This document shows, in pieces, positions 1 through 10,514 of a DNA stretch of 64,000 bases; positions within the stretch are counted from its first letter, which is position 1; each line of letters begins with the position of its first letter. The DNA is taken from NCBI GenBank assembly GCA_032622095.1, contig CP136064.1:188839794-188903793 (forward strand). Reading direction: 5' to 3'. The notes below the pieces were generated by a model, which searched no databases, was not told the DNA's origin, and worked only from the letters and a program-made list of their open reading frames with translations. The stretch is from Siphonodentalium dalli. Lineage: Eukaryota > Mollusca > Scaphopoda > Gadilida > Siphonodentaliidae. The position numbers and the translations under genes are program-made.

Positions 1-656
1 GTTGATGAACTTTTGTTTCACATTAAATGTTGAATGAAAACCCCAGGGGTATGTGCTGTAAAACTTTTACACATGTAAATTACAAACTAAAGAACATTGT
101 GAATATAATATTGTCTTTACCGATTCAGGCATTTCCTTATGACTTTAGCTCGATAATTTGTCTTTACAAATCCAAATAAAGCACCTTGGCTGATAATTAA
201 TAGGTATTTATTGCACTGCGAATTCCTTAAATTGGTAAACTACAAATAATATTGTTTATAGCTTGGCCACTGGACCACAGTTTAGGTACCCTTCTCATTC
301 TACATGAAGGATACCTGCCTGTCTTATTATCCACTTCCAAGAGTTCCTATGTTCTTAAAGATCCAAGATCCAAACTGAAAACAAATAATTCAGAATTTCC
401 GGAGTCAATTGTCTGGTTACCAGGCAAAAAAATACTTGTAATTACCATCATCCATATCGCACAGACATCACGACAATTCACAAAATCATCCATAAGAAAT
501 ATGTCGAAAACAATTACAATAGCTCACAATTGAGAATGCTCTTTATCATCTAGCACTTTTCGGCAACGGAAGCATATAAGAGGCGATAATTTGAATTTGA
601 TATGTGATAAAACTTACTCTTTTGAATATGGATATCTCGTCAATAAAATCCTCCTA
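1..656. other. AT-rich stretch, no gene recognised
   Basis: I see no recognisable gene, RNA or repeat here. A 93-codon open frame at 252-533 on the plus strand has no motif I know and could occur by chance. The stretch ends at the first TTAA-type miniature element. Confidence 0.5.
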
Positions 657-826
657 CTAACCCTTTCATGACGGGAGCTGCGTTTGTGCAGCATTAAAGA
701 TCCTGTGCCAGTGCATTCTCTTATAGATGCGAGTCTACCATATGGGAGATTCACATATATAAAAAGATCCACTGGCACAGGATCTTTAATGCTGTACCAG
801 CACAACTCCCGTCATGAAAGGGTTAA
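657..826. mobile_element. TTAA-flanked MITE, CCCTTTCATGACGGG type
   Basis: This 170-bp element has terminal inverted repeats. The left end reads CCCTTTCATGACGGGAGCTG and the right end is nearly its reverse complement. The right flank is TTAA; the left is CTAA, a one-base variant. The interior is a second hairpin built on GATCCTGTGCCAGTGCATTC and its complement (GATCCACTGGCACAGG). TTAA duplications with termini starting CCC are the hallmark of piggyBac-type elements, so a piggyBac-mobilised MITE is likely. It has no coding capacity. Related copies lie at 1791, 20174, 32229, 33173 and 46808. Kolobok elements also use TTAA and remain an alternative. Confidence 0.8.
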
Positions 827-952
827 AGGTCTGATGCTGATTTTGGAAAAAAGTTGTTGGCTCGCTTGTCTATGATTATTGTACATTATGAATTTACTGC
901 ATGATCACTCTCCAAATATTATTCATATCTCTCAATTGAAAATAAGCTCATG

Positions 953-1171
953 TTACAGTAATGCTCTAATTAATCGACTCCTTAACCACAGCAGAATTAT
1001 GGGTAACTTTTCAGGATTTAGTCGGAAATATGGCTTGTTGCCATTCATCGGAAAGCTCTCCCCGAGAGCTTTCCGATGAATGGCAACAAGCCATATTTCC
1101 GACTAAATCCTGAAAAGTTACCCATAATTCTGCTGTGATTAAGGAGTCGATTAATTAGAGCATTACTGTAA
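953..1171. repeat. 219-bp near-perfect palindrome
   Basis: Two 108-bp arms (953-1060 and 1064-1171) are reverse complements, separated by only 3 bases (CCC, 1061-1063). By direct comparison I find one mismatch, C at 986 against A at 1138. The arms carry no recognisable coding content, and the symmetry stops abruptly at both ends without a clear target duplication. A transcript across it would fold into one long hairpin. It may be a solo foldback element, a hairpin-RNA locus, or an assembly or cloning artefact. Confidence 0.95.
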
Positions 1172-1790
1172 GTTCTCTCAAACTAAGGTAGGCTCATGAA
1201 ATTGTGTTCAGCTTATAATAGTAAGATTCCTGTTTTTTTACCAATCAAATAATATCTGTATTATTTGCAAATCAATGACGGTATTTGGCTAAGCAGCCAC
1301 ACCGCCAAAATAATGTCATATCTTATTCATATCCTATTATACTCATCACTGATTTCATAGTTATAAATCATATAATAAATATTCATCCATAATAATCTTC
1401 TCACACCCTTTGTATATGTGCATCATGAGTCTAGTTTCTTGATTTGAATCCAAAACAAAGCTTGGCCAGAGAATATATTTATGTCTCTATCTTATGTCAT
1501 TTTTGGATTGTTTTAGGCATAGTTTCTCAGTTATTCTACCAGAAATGTTTTAGCGTGGTTGTCGTCAATATCAGCAAAGTCAATTCCAGTCACTTATCAA
1601 TTCAACATGTGTTGCCATTTGTTACATTAAACAATAGATCCAACTAAAAACATATTTGAAGAGAAGAAGCACATACAACAAAGTTTCGCTATATAGATTT
1701 TCTGTACAGTGAAGTCACACAATAATCTAAAACATTAGTTTAGGAGAATCAGTCAAATCTGCATTCTTAGCAGAAAAAGGACAAAAAGTA
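1172..1790. other. AT-rich stretch, no gene recognised
   Basis: I see no coding or RNA signal. A 67-codon open frame at 1444-1647 has no recognisable motif. Confidence 0.45.
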
Positions 1791-2190
1791 TTAACCCCTT
1801 TACCCAACAAACCGGCCAGAACCGGCCAAATAAAGCTTCAACAGTCTAAAATATCTTCGGTCTGTCTCAATAGAACCATACAAATATGGATATCATTGGA
1901 ACCGGCTCCTTGACCACATTGTGATAGTTACAGTTAGCCCTGTGCCAATGCATTCTCTTATATACGCGAGTCGACCATAGGTCGCCTCGCATATATAAGA
2001 GAATGCATTGGCCAAAAAAATTTATTTTTTTAACACTTTTTACCATTTTTTCTTACATTCTTTAACAATTTTATAATTTTTAATGTGTTAAGCCAATGCA
2101 TTCTCTTATATATGCGAGGCGACCTATGGTCGACTCGCATATATAAGAGAATGCATTGGCACAGGGCCCTTCTGTTGGGTAAAGGGTTAA
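1791..2190. mobile_element. TTAA-flanked MITE, CCCTTTACCCAACA type, complete copy
   Basis: TTAA stands at both ends (1791-1794 and 2187-2190). The inverted termini are CCCTTTACCCAACA, with one extra C in the left copy. Inside are two hairpins, at about 1939-2013 and 2092-2167, each built on GCCAATGCATTCTCTTATAT and its complement; the two hairpins also mirror each other around an A/T-rich centre near 2010-2090. The element is 400 bp and non-coding. It is almost identical to the copy at 20174-20574, which suggests recent movement. The TTAA site and CCC terminus point to piggyBac-type mobilisation. Confidence 0.88.
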
Positions 2191-3652
2191 GGGTGTAAAA
2201 ACAAATTAGGGTTTTTGTGTTTATCTACATTGTATAATCTTTAATTCTACTTTAAAATCATTTGTTATTTGGACATATTTTGAGTCTGTGCCTATGATTC
2301 CTGCTCATGATGTACATTTGCTATATATGGTGGCAGAAGTGGGATATGGGAGCTGCAAATGTGATAGTTTGACCTGTAGATTTATGTATGATGTAATCGT
2401 TAATATAACAACTGCATGATGAATCAGGACCAAAATGTTTATACATTAAAACTAATTGATTACTAAATCTAGTGTTAGTTATTCTTATCAGTATCCAGTG
2501 TTCACACTGCTGGGGACCATGAAATTGGCATCATGTAGGGGCCTGAATTCAGACTCATTCAGACTCAGACTAGGTGTCCCTAGGATAATTATTTTTGCTC
2601 ACAAATGGAGCCCATTTTCTGTGAAAATGTCCTTTCAATACCAAACCAATTGGACAGTAGGCTTCAATGATCATACAGTAATGGCCCATGGGCAGTTAAC
2701 TTGTTTATAAATAATTATTTGATAACCCACTGTGTTCACCACACATAGTGTTGGAATATCAATTAACCACTCCTATGGTGTGTGCACGTATAGAGAAAAC
2801 CATTATAAGTCAGATAATCACCACCGGAGACCAAATAATCACCAGCGGTCGTGAACTGCCTTTGGTGATTATTTGGCATCAGAAACTTCTTTCAGTGCCA
2901 TATTACCTCGCTCTCAAATGCCCAATATGGGATGTATGGATAGTCACTATGGCTTATTTTATTGTAGGTGATTTCTTGAATCAGCTTGCTGATTGCTAAA
3001 TGGTTATTATTCACAGGTTTATGTACAATACTAAAGTTTCATGTAACCAGTGTTTCAATGGGCATATGCATAGCACCTAAATAAAAGTCCGGGGCCAGTT
3101 TAGTACAGTGACTTCATATTGTGTGGGATCATATACCGTACATGGTATCGAATATACTATCCTCTATAAGTTGGGATTTTCATGCATGTAACATTCTAGA
3201 ATACAATAACTAATTATTTTTCACATGTATTTTGCACATTTGGCCATAAAATAGAACAAAACTATATTTTAAGGCTGGTTGCTATGGAAAAATATCTTCA
3301 TAGCAATGGTTGCTAAGGACATGACGAGAAAGACCACTGACACCAGCATTACAATTGGTATACATCACATGTCCTTGGCATTAAATATTCTCCAAGAGGT
3401 GTTTTAGTAAAAAATAGAGATGGGCCTGTCCCAGATGGGAGCAAATTATACCCCCCCCCCCATATTCAACATGTTATTCCATTGAAGTAGCCGTTACCAT
3501 AGTTACATGTATATTGGGATTGGTCAATAGTGTCACTGGAAACATACTACTGACCTGCAGCTGCTAATCTGTGCAAGCTATATTCAAAGTAAAAACAGTT
3601 GAATAACTCGGCCAATATGAGTCCAACCAAACTCCAAATTGCAAGTGCACAG
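2191..3652. other. No gene recognised; small hairpin and a C-run
   Basis: The only structures I see are a perfect 14-bp inverted repeat (CCAAATAATCACCA at 2831-2844 against 2863-2876) and a C-run near 3451-3461. Open frames at 2456-2710 and 2748-2999 carry no recognisable domain. Confidence 0.45.
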
Positions 3653-3802
3653 GACGCCATTTTGTCTGGAGTCTACACGGCCACTTTTTTTTCTTGTTAA
3701 CATTGCTTAAAAGTTGAAGGACTTAATAAGGAACAAAATGAGTGGGGTCAAGTTAAGTCCCAGGGGGGGGGTGCAAGGGTACCCCTATTAGCTCCCGGAC
3801 TA
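3653..3802. mobile_element. Fragment of the foldback element terminus
   Basis: This stretch matches the outer right end of the large foldback element at 37657-42752. It has the GCCATTTTGTCTGGAGTCT segment, the GGCCACTTTTTTTTCTTGTT segment, the GTGGGGT...AAGTT block, a G-run followed by TGCA, and a diverged end (CCCGGACTA against CTGGACTA). The rest of the element is absent, so this is a diverged solo end or truncation. Confidence 0.65.
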
Positions 3803-4262
3803 AACTTAGGTTGGAAAATTTCCAACTGATGACAATTCCAATGTTGACCAAATGTATGACAATATTTTTTTCTTAAATTAATAGCAGTTTTGACTGGCCA
3901 CGGGGGAGGGACCAGGACACAAGCTTTCCAAGTGTTGGAAATTTCCAACCTGTCACCCCCACTATGGTTAGAAATTTCCAACTGATGACCATTTCAATCC
4001 AATAATTTTGACAAAAAATAGAAAAATATGCAAATATTGGTCCAAAAACAATTAATTCCCGCCCCCCCCCCCCCCCCCCAATAAATTGTTTTAAAATCAA
4101 ACTACAAGAACATTTTCAACCTATTGTTGGTGTGAAATTTCCAACTAATGTTTTGGCAGGTATGAAATATTCAACTGTTGAGAATTTTGACCAAAGTTGG
4201 GGGTGAGACACCCCCCCCCCCCTGTCGCCACGTCTCTGGAAAGGCAGTGCACAGAGATTATC
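3803..4262 (-). repeat. Dispersed repeat with GGAAATTTCCAAC motifs, inverted relative to 18338-18790
   Basis: The stretch has repeated TTGGAAATTTCCAAC-like blocks, a TGGCCACGGGGAGGGACCAGGA-like block near 3897-3917, an 18-C run at 4062-4079 and a GGTGAGACACCCC...GTCGCCACGTCTCTG block at its right end. Its reverse complement matches 18338-18790, with the same order of blocks and the homopolymer in the same place. No coding signal fits. Confidence 0.75.
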
Positions 4263-5045
4263 AGAGAAAGATTGCTTCCAGATCCAGGACATTACTGGTA
4301 ACATTCACGGATCGCCTAATGTAATGCACAAATTCGCCACCCCCACCCCCAATCAATTCAGATCGCAGATTTTTTTTCGCAATTCCACTTCCAGTTCTAG
4401 AAAGTGACTGTTTATGATTGAAGGGTCGTCTAATCTAATGCACAAACTAACAAACTTATCTGACTTCCGAGTTTTAAGAATAATGTTATTCCCGATCCAA
4501 TGACAACCTAATATAACAGTTTTGAACGAAAGGGTTCTTCCTGAGATCCAGGAAATGACTGTTAACATTAATGGGTCGCCTAATATAATGTATAAAACAA
4601 GAAACTCATCTGACTTTCTAGTTTTATGAACAAAGTTTTCCCCCCCCCCCCCCCCACCAATTCAGGTCACAGATTTTTTTTTCGCAATTCCACTTCCAGT
4701 TCTAGAAAGCTATTTTACTCGCCACCCACCTCAAATTCCGATCACAGAAGTTTGTCCGAAATGTACTTCTAAACCAAGAGAATGAGCTCTTGCGATGCAA
4801 TGAGGCCTAATATAATTTATAAAAACGAGAAACCTAATTGTTAATATCGGAATATATGGGGGAACGTTATTCGCCCCCCTCAACCAATTCAGATCTCATA
4901 TATTTGTTCGCAACTCTACCTCCACTTCCAGAAATTGAAAATTCACGATTTAAGGATCGACTAATCTAATCTAATGCACCAATTTATGAAATTTCGAGTT
5001 CTAAGAAATGAGTTATTCGCCACCCACTTGAAAGGCTGACGCAAT
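4263..5045. repeat. Diverged tandem repeat region
   Basis: Two motifs recur. CAATTCAGATC followed by a T-run and CGCAATTCCACTTCCAG appears near 4352, 4662 and 4885. GGTCGCCTAATATAATG-like text appears near 4309, 4425, 4571 and 4955. C-runs (16 C at 4640-4655) fall next to the first motif. The units are diverged and irregular in length. No coding capacity is evident. Confidence 0.65.
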
Positions 5046-5961
5046 TGGCTTTTATCTACCGGCGGTCTTAAAAGGGCATTAATTATTAATAAAATAAAAT
5101 CATTAATTATATAACCAAAATAGTTGCAATCTGGTCGTTGAAAATTTAAACATGAGGGTAAATAGAATGACCCATAGAGTAACTATTCGTGTGCAGCGGG
5201 AATTACTCTTCGAAGTGACAAATTGTAGGTTGTTTTTGTCTCAAAAACTTATAAAAATTTGCACAAAAATAAAATGTCGACCGGCGAAGATAAATGCAAC
5301 AATAACAAAATGTGTTTTGAGATGTGTGCATGTTATATCAACTCGTTAGAAGTATGATTTATTATCAAATGCCGATATCTAAACAATAAGCTATATTAAG
5401 GCCACAGGGGCCTGTAACGCGCTCCGCTGCCCGCGCCCCCCCCCCCCCCCCCCCCCCCCCCCCGCCCATATACGCCGCTTCTGTATTCGCGCCTGCTTCA
5501 CGTTAATGGTAGTATAATAAGGACAAGGTGAACTGTATATATTTATCCCGTTTTACCATCGCTCGGGAATCGGACAAATTTAGCCCATTTAACCAAATAA
5601 TGCTATCGATATAGCCACGGAAGGATTCATCTTTCAATCAATACCACAAGCTCCCCTCAGAACCATTTATATCCATAGCATTTGATAATTTGTTTACCAC
5701 CGAATATTGTCTCCGGAGAGCGTAAATTTTCGGATTTGATCCTACTCAGAGAACAATGGACGATATGTTCCTCTAAATTCACCCCCATACAGCTTACTAT
5801 AATTTAAAATCGGTCAAACGATCAATTAAACATCTAGCGCTCTGTGATTTCTTGTCGGCTAATAATTTATTTACTCATACAAATCAACACATCGTCAGTA
5901 AACAATATTTATAGAGGCGAAATCTGTCGATAATTCTAATTTTTTTTTTTATTTTACAAGT
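5046..5961. other. No gene recognised; 28-base C homopolymer
   Basis: A run of 28 C at 5436-5463 sits in a short GC-rich patch (about 5395-5500). The sequence after it (ATACGCCGCTTCTGT...GCCTGCTT) resembles the sequence after the C-run at 63568-63581, so the two probably belong to one dispersed repeat. I see nothing else. Confidence 0.5.
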
Positions 5962-6094
5962 CACACAGCTCCTCATTTTAATATTCATTACGACCTGACC
6001 TTTCCATGACTGCCACAGTAGAAACAGCCAATCAGCGCTCAGTATTATAATCGAGGGCAGGTCGTAATGAATATTAACATGAGGAGCTGAGTGA
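5962..6094. repeat. Inverted repeat with 39-bp arms
   Basis: The arms 5962-6000 and 6056-6094 are reverse complements apart from a few mismatches; both contain CTCCTCAT and ATATTCATTACGACCTG or their complements. The 55-bp loop contains AGCCAATCAGC (a CCAAT-box-like string) and TATTATAA. I see no target duplication. It could be a small MITE or a hairpin RNA; a promoter role is speculation. Confidence 0.8.
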
Positions 6095-7098
6095 ATTATA
6101 CAGCATGCTATCATTTGCGGGTACCCGTTTCAAGGTCATGTTGGGTGGACAAAATAACCCGACACAAATTTGTATAATTGAAGATCTACTTTACTCCAAC
6201 TGTCACATTGTAGAAATATCACGGACATGTCACATTCGAATAAGTGACTGAAGTTATCAATCAGAAACCATCTCAGACGAACGGACGGACAGACAGACAT
6301 GATGATTACACATTCATTTTTTTTTTATGAAACGACTCACTTCTGGTTATCGGGCTCACGGAACCACAAAGCAACTGTCCACAATTACATTGAACGTTCG
6401 GCCCATTTCGCAACAACGAAATAGCGCATAATGATAGGATGTTGGCCACAACTTGCCTATATCGCGGCGTTGCGAACACTTTGGGGTTTTGTTATAATAA
6501 CTAATAGATTGTCATGATATTGAAGCATTTGGGGAATGCTATGTACATGTCAGCTTATATCTGCACATTCCGTATACAATTCGCTTAATTTTGGTGTGAT
6601 TCATATTCTTGATTACACGAAAGTGGTGAATTAGTCTGCACTTTAACACATATTTATGTATATTTTACGAATACACGACGAACGTGTAATGACGTTGTTG
6701 TAAACAAACCTTTCTCAAGTGTCATTTTGGTCCAACTATCACTTTTTCGACGGGGAGAGCTGATCCGAATAATAGCTAAGATGTATTTAGATAGAATTAT
6801 CGAAAGAATTTGACCGATTAGGGTGCATTTTAAGAGAATCGAGTGGAGAAAACTTGGTAACTTTTTCATCAGAAACGCGAATTCTGCCATCACATGTTTC
6901 TGTATGATGTAGGCGAAGTAACTCTAAAATTTCGGCAAGTATTTAACCCATCAATCCGTGGTCGCACGGGCACGCGGATGGTGCGATGACACCTCCCTTG
7001 GTGTTTTACCCTTATATAGGAAGTTTGGGCTCAATCGGTCGAGCCGTGTTCGAGTCTATAAAGGATATATATTCCGTATGTCACAAAATATATAGTAG
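6095..7098. other. No gene recognised
   Basis: I see no supported gene. A 79-codon minus-strand frame at 6654-6893 has no recognisable domain. A short GGACGGACAGACAGACA run lies near 6280-6298. Confidence 0.45.
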
Positions 7099-7582
7099 AT
7101 TTTACCGGATTTTGAGGGGTTAATAACATCGGCCGTGGACGCGTCAACGAGTCAATATATGGAAGTAAGTATGGTTCAATTTCATATTGTTCTTTGAAAC
7201 AACGATACGTTCTTAATTTATTCATACCATTTTTCTTGTTGTCATCGAATATTTCGTTTTTGAATGTTTGAATATAAACGCATTTTAATTCTTCCCGGAC
7301 TTTATTGAGATTTTCCAGCGATAGGTTATTCTCTAAATCGCTTATTTTTGGCATGTGAAGTGCTTCTGCCAAAAACGGTGGAATTATATATTCCTCGCAT
7401 ATTTCGGCAGAATTCTGAAGTAACATACCGGTATTCGGTTTTCGGTATGTCGCTACGTTACAACGTCGGTATATGGTGTCCACGGGCCCATGGGGGCGCC
7501 CGATCGGTCCCGGGCTCTTTTTGTTTATATGGTATTTTACCGGATTTTGAGGGGTTAATAACATAGGCCGTGGACGCGTCAA
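7031..7582 (-). pseudogene. Fragment resembling the C-terminal region of a non-LTR retrotransposon protein
   Basis: A minus-strand frame of 183 codons is open here. Residues 122-139 carry a KLRTY...FK...E.EPYL pattern that I associate with the segment downstream of the reverse transcriptase in invertebrate LINE-type proteins; this is recalled family knowledge, not a search result. No catalytic YADD-type core, endonuclease or zinc knuckle is present, so it is a short remnant. The frame runs through a 63-bp direct repeat at both edges (7099-7161 and 7534-7596). The copies are 435 bp apart, a multiple of three, so the peptide SLTRPRPMLLTPQNPVK appears at both ends. The ATG lies inside the repeat and is unlikely to be a true start. 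Confidence 0.45.
7099..7161. repeat. 63-bp direct repeat, copy 1
   Basis: This copy differs from 7534-7596 at one base by my reading. A more diverged relative of its central part (GGGGTTAATAACA) lies near 7710-7750. The pair brackets the LINE-like fragment. Confidence 0.9.
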
Positions 7583-7840
7583 CGAGTCAATATATGAAAT
7601 TCACACTCAGGTGTATTGCACTACCACGCATCACCAAAATATACTGTCCGAAAACACACGAAGACACCCGTTATCACCCGGGCTCTCTTAGCCAATATCG
7701 GCATTTGTGGGGTTAATAACACCGACCGGAGACGAGCGAGCGAGTGAAATCCTCTAGGTTGCCCTCAGGTGGTATGTCGCTACCTTATAACGTCGAGATA
7801 TAGTGTCCACGAGCCCGTGTGGGCGCCCGGGCGGTATAGT
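7440..7840. repeat. Diverged tandem repeat units, about 327 bp apart
   Basis: The block GGTATGTCGCTAC...AACGTCG...GTGTCCACG.GCCC...GGGCGCCCG appears at about 7443-7505 and again at 7769-7835. GGGGTTAATAACA blocks follow CCCGGGCTCT in each unit. The 63-bp repeat copy 2 (7534-7596) is inside. The patch is GC-richer than its surroundings. No coding role is evident. Confidence 0.7.
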
Positions 7841-8475
7841 TAGTCACACCGGTTGGATGGCAGATTCCAGTACCACCCCCCCCCCCCCCCGGCAAGTGTT
7901 GTGAAAATGGGTTAAATATGTGTCCGGTCTTGTATTATTAACCGGGAATTATCGGTCACGCTCGCTGAGCGCAGATTTGAGATGATTACTAATCCCACTA
8001 TTCCCGATGAAGGATACAATGTCGGCAGTCGACAGCAAGCAACGAAAGAGAATGGTGGCATCGACTCATTGATCTAGTGCTGTATATAGATGAGCATCCG
8101 GGGGGGGGGGGATTAGGTGAGTTTACCCCTGGTATAGATTTATTTATAAAGAATAGGGCCTATAATACCCCTATTATTCTTTATTTGGCGTCTGAAACAA
8201 CTGCGAATTTGTGCGTTCACTTTGGCCACATAGCCGAGGGTTAAAAACATGGCGGTTGGCCTATTTTGATTCTCCGTCATTGCTGGTAGCGGTCAGCTAT
8301 TTTTGTTGGTTTGGGCAGAGGTGCCAGTGTATGACAGGGGTCTGCTTTCGCGGTGATATTCGGAGATTCTGTGGACGACTTGGTGGTTTTCCATTTTGAA
8401 TCATATCAGCGCGAAGGCTATAATTTTTTTTCCAAACCAGCCGGGAGTCAAGGTGGGCGACCGTCGTGTTTTGAC
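7841..8475. other. No gene recognised; GC-richer patch
   Basis: The stretch holds a C-run near 7877-7891, a G-run near 8100-8110 and a GC-richer segment at 8200-8470. A short ATG frame near 8250 stops after a few codons. A 5' untranslated region or promoter of an unseen gene is possible, but nothing shows it. Confidence 0.35.
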
Positions 8476-8901
8476 AATAAATTCACTGTGTGGACGGAAG
8501 TGAACTCTGGTTTGCGGTAATCGGACATAAAATTAATAGAAGTCGCTCGCCTCGGACTGACTACAGTAAGTATATTTTCGTCTTTCACTCCAATTGTGTA
8601 AAAATCCCAGCCCGGGCAGCTGGCCCGGGTGCCAAACTGCCTCGATGAGGGCTATGTTCCGCTACATTTTCAGTGTCGTGTGTAGTTCTCTCGTAAATCA
8701 AGTTTAAACCTCCTATTTTCGTGCTAAAAACACGTCACGTCTGCGATCAAAAGCACATTTTTCAAAGACATGTTTTTATAACAAAGACATGTTTTGGATG
8801 CCTTAATATCCCGTTGAAAGCCACGCTTATAGCGTTTGTCCCCTGCTTCCTGTGTTTTCTCGAAATACGAGCCCGATTTCAAAGCGTGGTGCTCCAACAG
8901 A

Positions 8902-8981
8902 ATTGAACGCACGGTAATATATGACCAAAAAAAAACATTGAACGCACGGTAATTAATTATTTGTATTGAACGCACGGTAAA
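8902..8981. repeat. Iterated TTGAACGCACGGTAA motif, three copies
   Basis: The 15-mer TTGAACGCACGGTAA occurs about every 32-35 bp at the inner end of the left arm. Two inverted relatives lie at the inner end of the right arm, near 9625-9640 and 9656-9670. Iteration at a symmetric position suggests a protein-binding site cluster, but that is inference. Confidence 0.75.
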
Positions 8982-9166
8982 CATTCGATTACACCATGCA
9001 AAATGCCTTACACTTAAACATTTTTGTATATTGGAGTGAAAACTGAATCGCTAGTATTAAAATAGATTATAGACCACCAATAACAAACACACGTGTGCAT
9101 AATTGAACTCATATTATATATATACGGTCGTAATCTACAATCTTTGTTTCAACATATAAAACTTTT

Positions 9167-9620
9167 AATTTAGCCCTCAAGCTGGTGCCAAAAATGTGCT
9201 ACATTAGGGTTTTAAATGGAGTGGCATGGTGTTCTGAACCGAAATACATATAATGGCCATGCATGAACATGGATGTGGTTGTACCCCCCCCCCCCCAATT
9301 GATCACATAATTTAGCCCTCAAGCTGGTGCCAAAAATGTGCTATATTAGGGTTTTATATGGAGTGGCATGGTGTTCTGAACCGAAATACATATAATGTCC
9401 ATGCATGAACATGGATGTGGTTGTATCCCCCCCCCCCCCAATTGATCAAATAATTTAGCCCTCAAGCTGGTGCCAAAAATGTGCTATATTAGGGTTTTAT
9501 ATGGAGTGGCATGGTGTTCTGAACCGAAATACATATAATGTCCATGCATGAACATGTATGTGGTTGTATCCCCCCCCCCCAATTGATCAAATAATTTAGC
9601 CCTCAATCTGGTGCCAAAAT
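9167..9620. repeat. 142-bp tandem repeat, 3.2 copies
   Basis: Units begin at 9167, 9309, 9452 and 9593 with AATTTAGCCCTCAA. Each full unit ends with a C-run followed by AATTGATCA. Units 2 and 3 are nearly identical and unit 1 differs slightly; the fourth stops after about 27 bp at the right arm of the surrounding inverted repeat. Confidence 0.92.
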
Positions 9621-10077
9621 AGTATCGTGCGTTCAATGTTTTTTTTGTCAGATATTACCGTGCGTTCAATTCTGTTGGAGCACCACGCTTTGAAATCGGG
9701 CTCGTATTTCGAGAAAACACAGGAAACAGAGGACAAACGCTAAGCGTGGCTTTCAATGGGATATTAAGGCATCCAAAACATGTCTTTGTTATAAAATAAG
9801 ACGTGGTATATAGTTTGAAAAATGTGTTTTTTATCGCAAACGTGACGTGTTTTTAGCACGAAAATAGGAGGTTTAAACTTGATTTACGAGAGAACTACAC
9901 ACGGCACTGAAACGAAATTAGTACGAAAATGTAGCGGAACACAGGGCTGGGATTTTATACAATTGGAGGGAAAGACGAAAATATACGTACGGTAGTCAAT
10001 CCGAGGCGAGCGACTTCTATTAATGTCCGATTACCGCAAACCAGATTTCACTTCCGTCCACACACAGTGAAATTTAT

Positions 10078-10514
10078 CTCTTTCATCGGGGCGGGACGGG
10101 ACGTCAAGGCGAAGGGAGTCAATTTGGGTATATTTTTGTTGGTATTTTTGTGCTGTTTTTCATTATTTGCAAATGTTCTAATTGGTTGTCATTAAAATTT
10201 GCCCATATATACCATTTGCATATTTTTTTGTATCAATTTGTCCTGCCTATTTCGGGAACATAATTAAATTGTGTCCATATTTCTTGTAAATTTTCTGAAT
10301 ATTGCTTTACATGTATATGCTCATCAATTGATCAATTCCATATTTCATTTCATATAAATGTCCTTGAATTTTTGTATGCTTTAGGAGATCCGGATATATC
10401 AATGTTCTAATTCTATAATTATCATTCGTATATTTATACAGCATATCTACCAGTGTTTGCTGTTTAATAGCGGTACGCGTAGCATTCAATTGAAAAATCT
10501 CTATACAATTTCGG
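10078..10514. other. No gene recognised
   Basis: AT-rich; a 60-codon minus-strand frame at 10307-10489 has no recognisable feature. Confidence 0.4.

Larger units (their letters stand above)
8476..10077. mobile_element. Long inverted-repeat element, arms about 460 bp
   Basis: Left arm 8476-8951 and right arm 9624-10077 are reverse complements along most of their length. Shared blocks include ACTGTGTG.GACGGAAGTG, AAACCTCCTATTTTCGTGCT and GCTCCAACAGAATTGAACGC. The arms contain small indels; for example, the left has a GGGCAGCTGGCCCGGG insertion near 8615. The loop holds a 142-bp tandem repeat. I could not identify a target duplication at the outer ends. It has no coding frame of note. It is best described as a non-autonomous foldback-like DNA element; an inverted duplication is the alternative. 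Confidence 0.85.
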
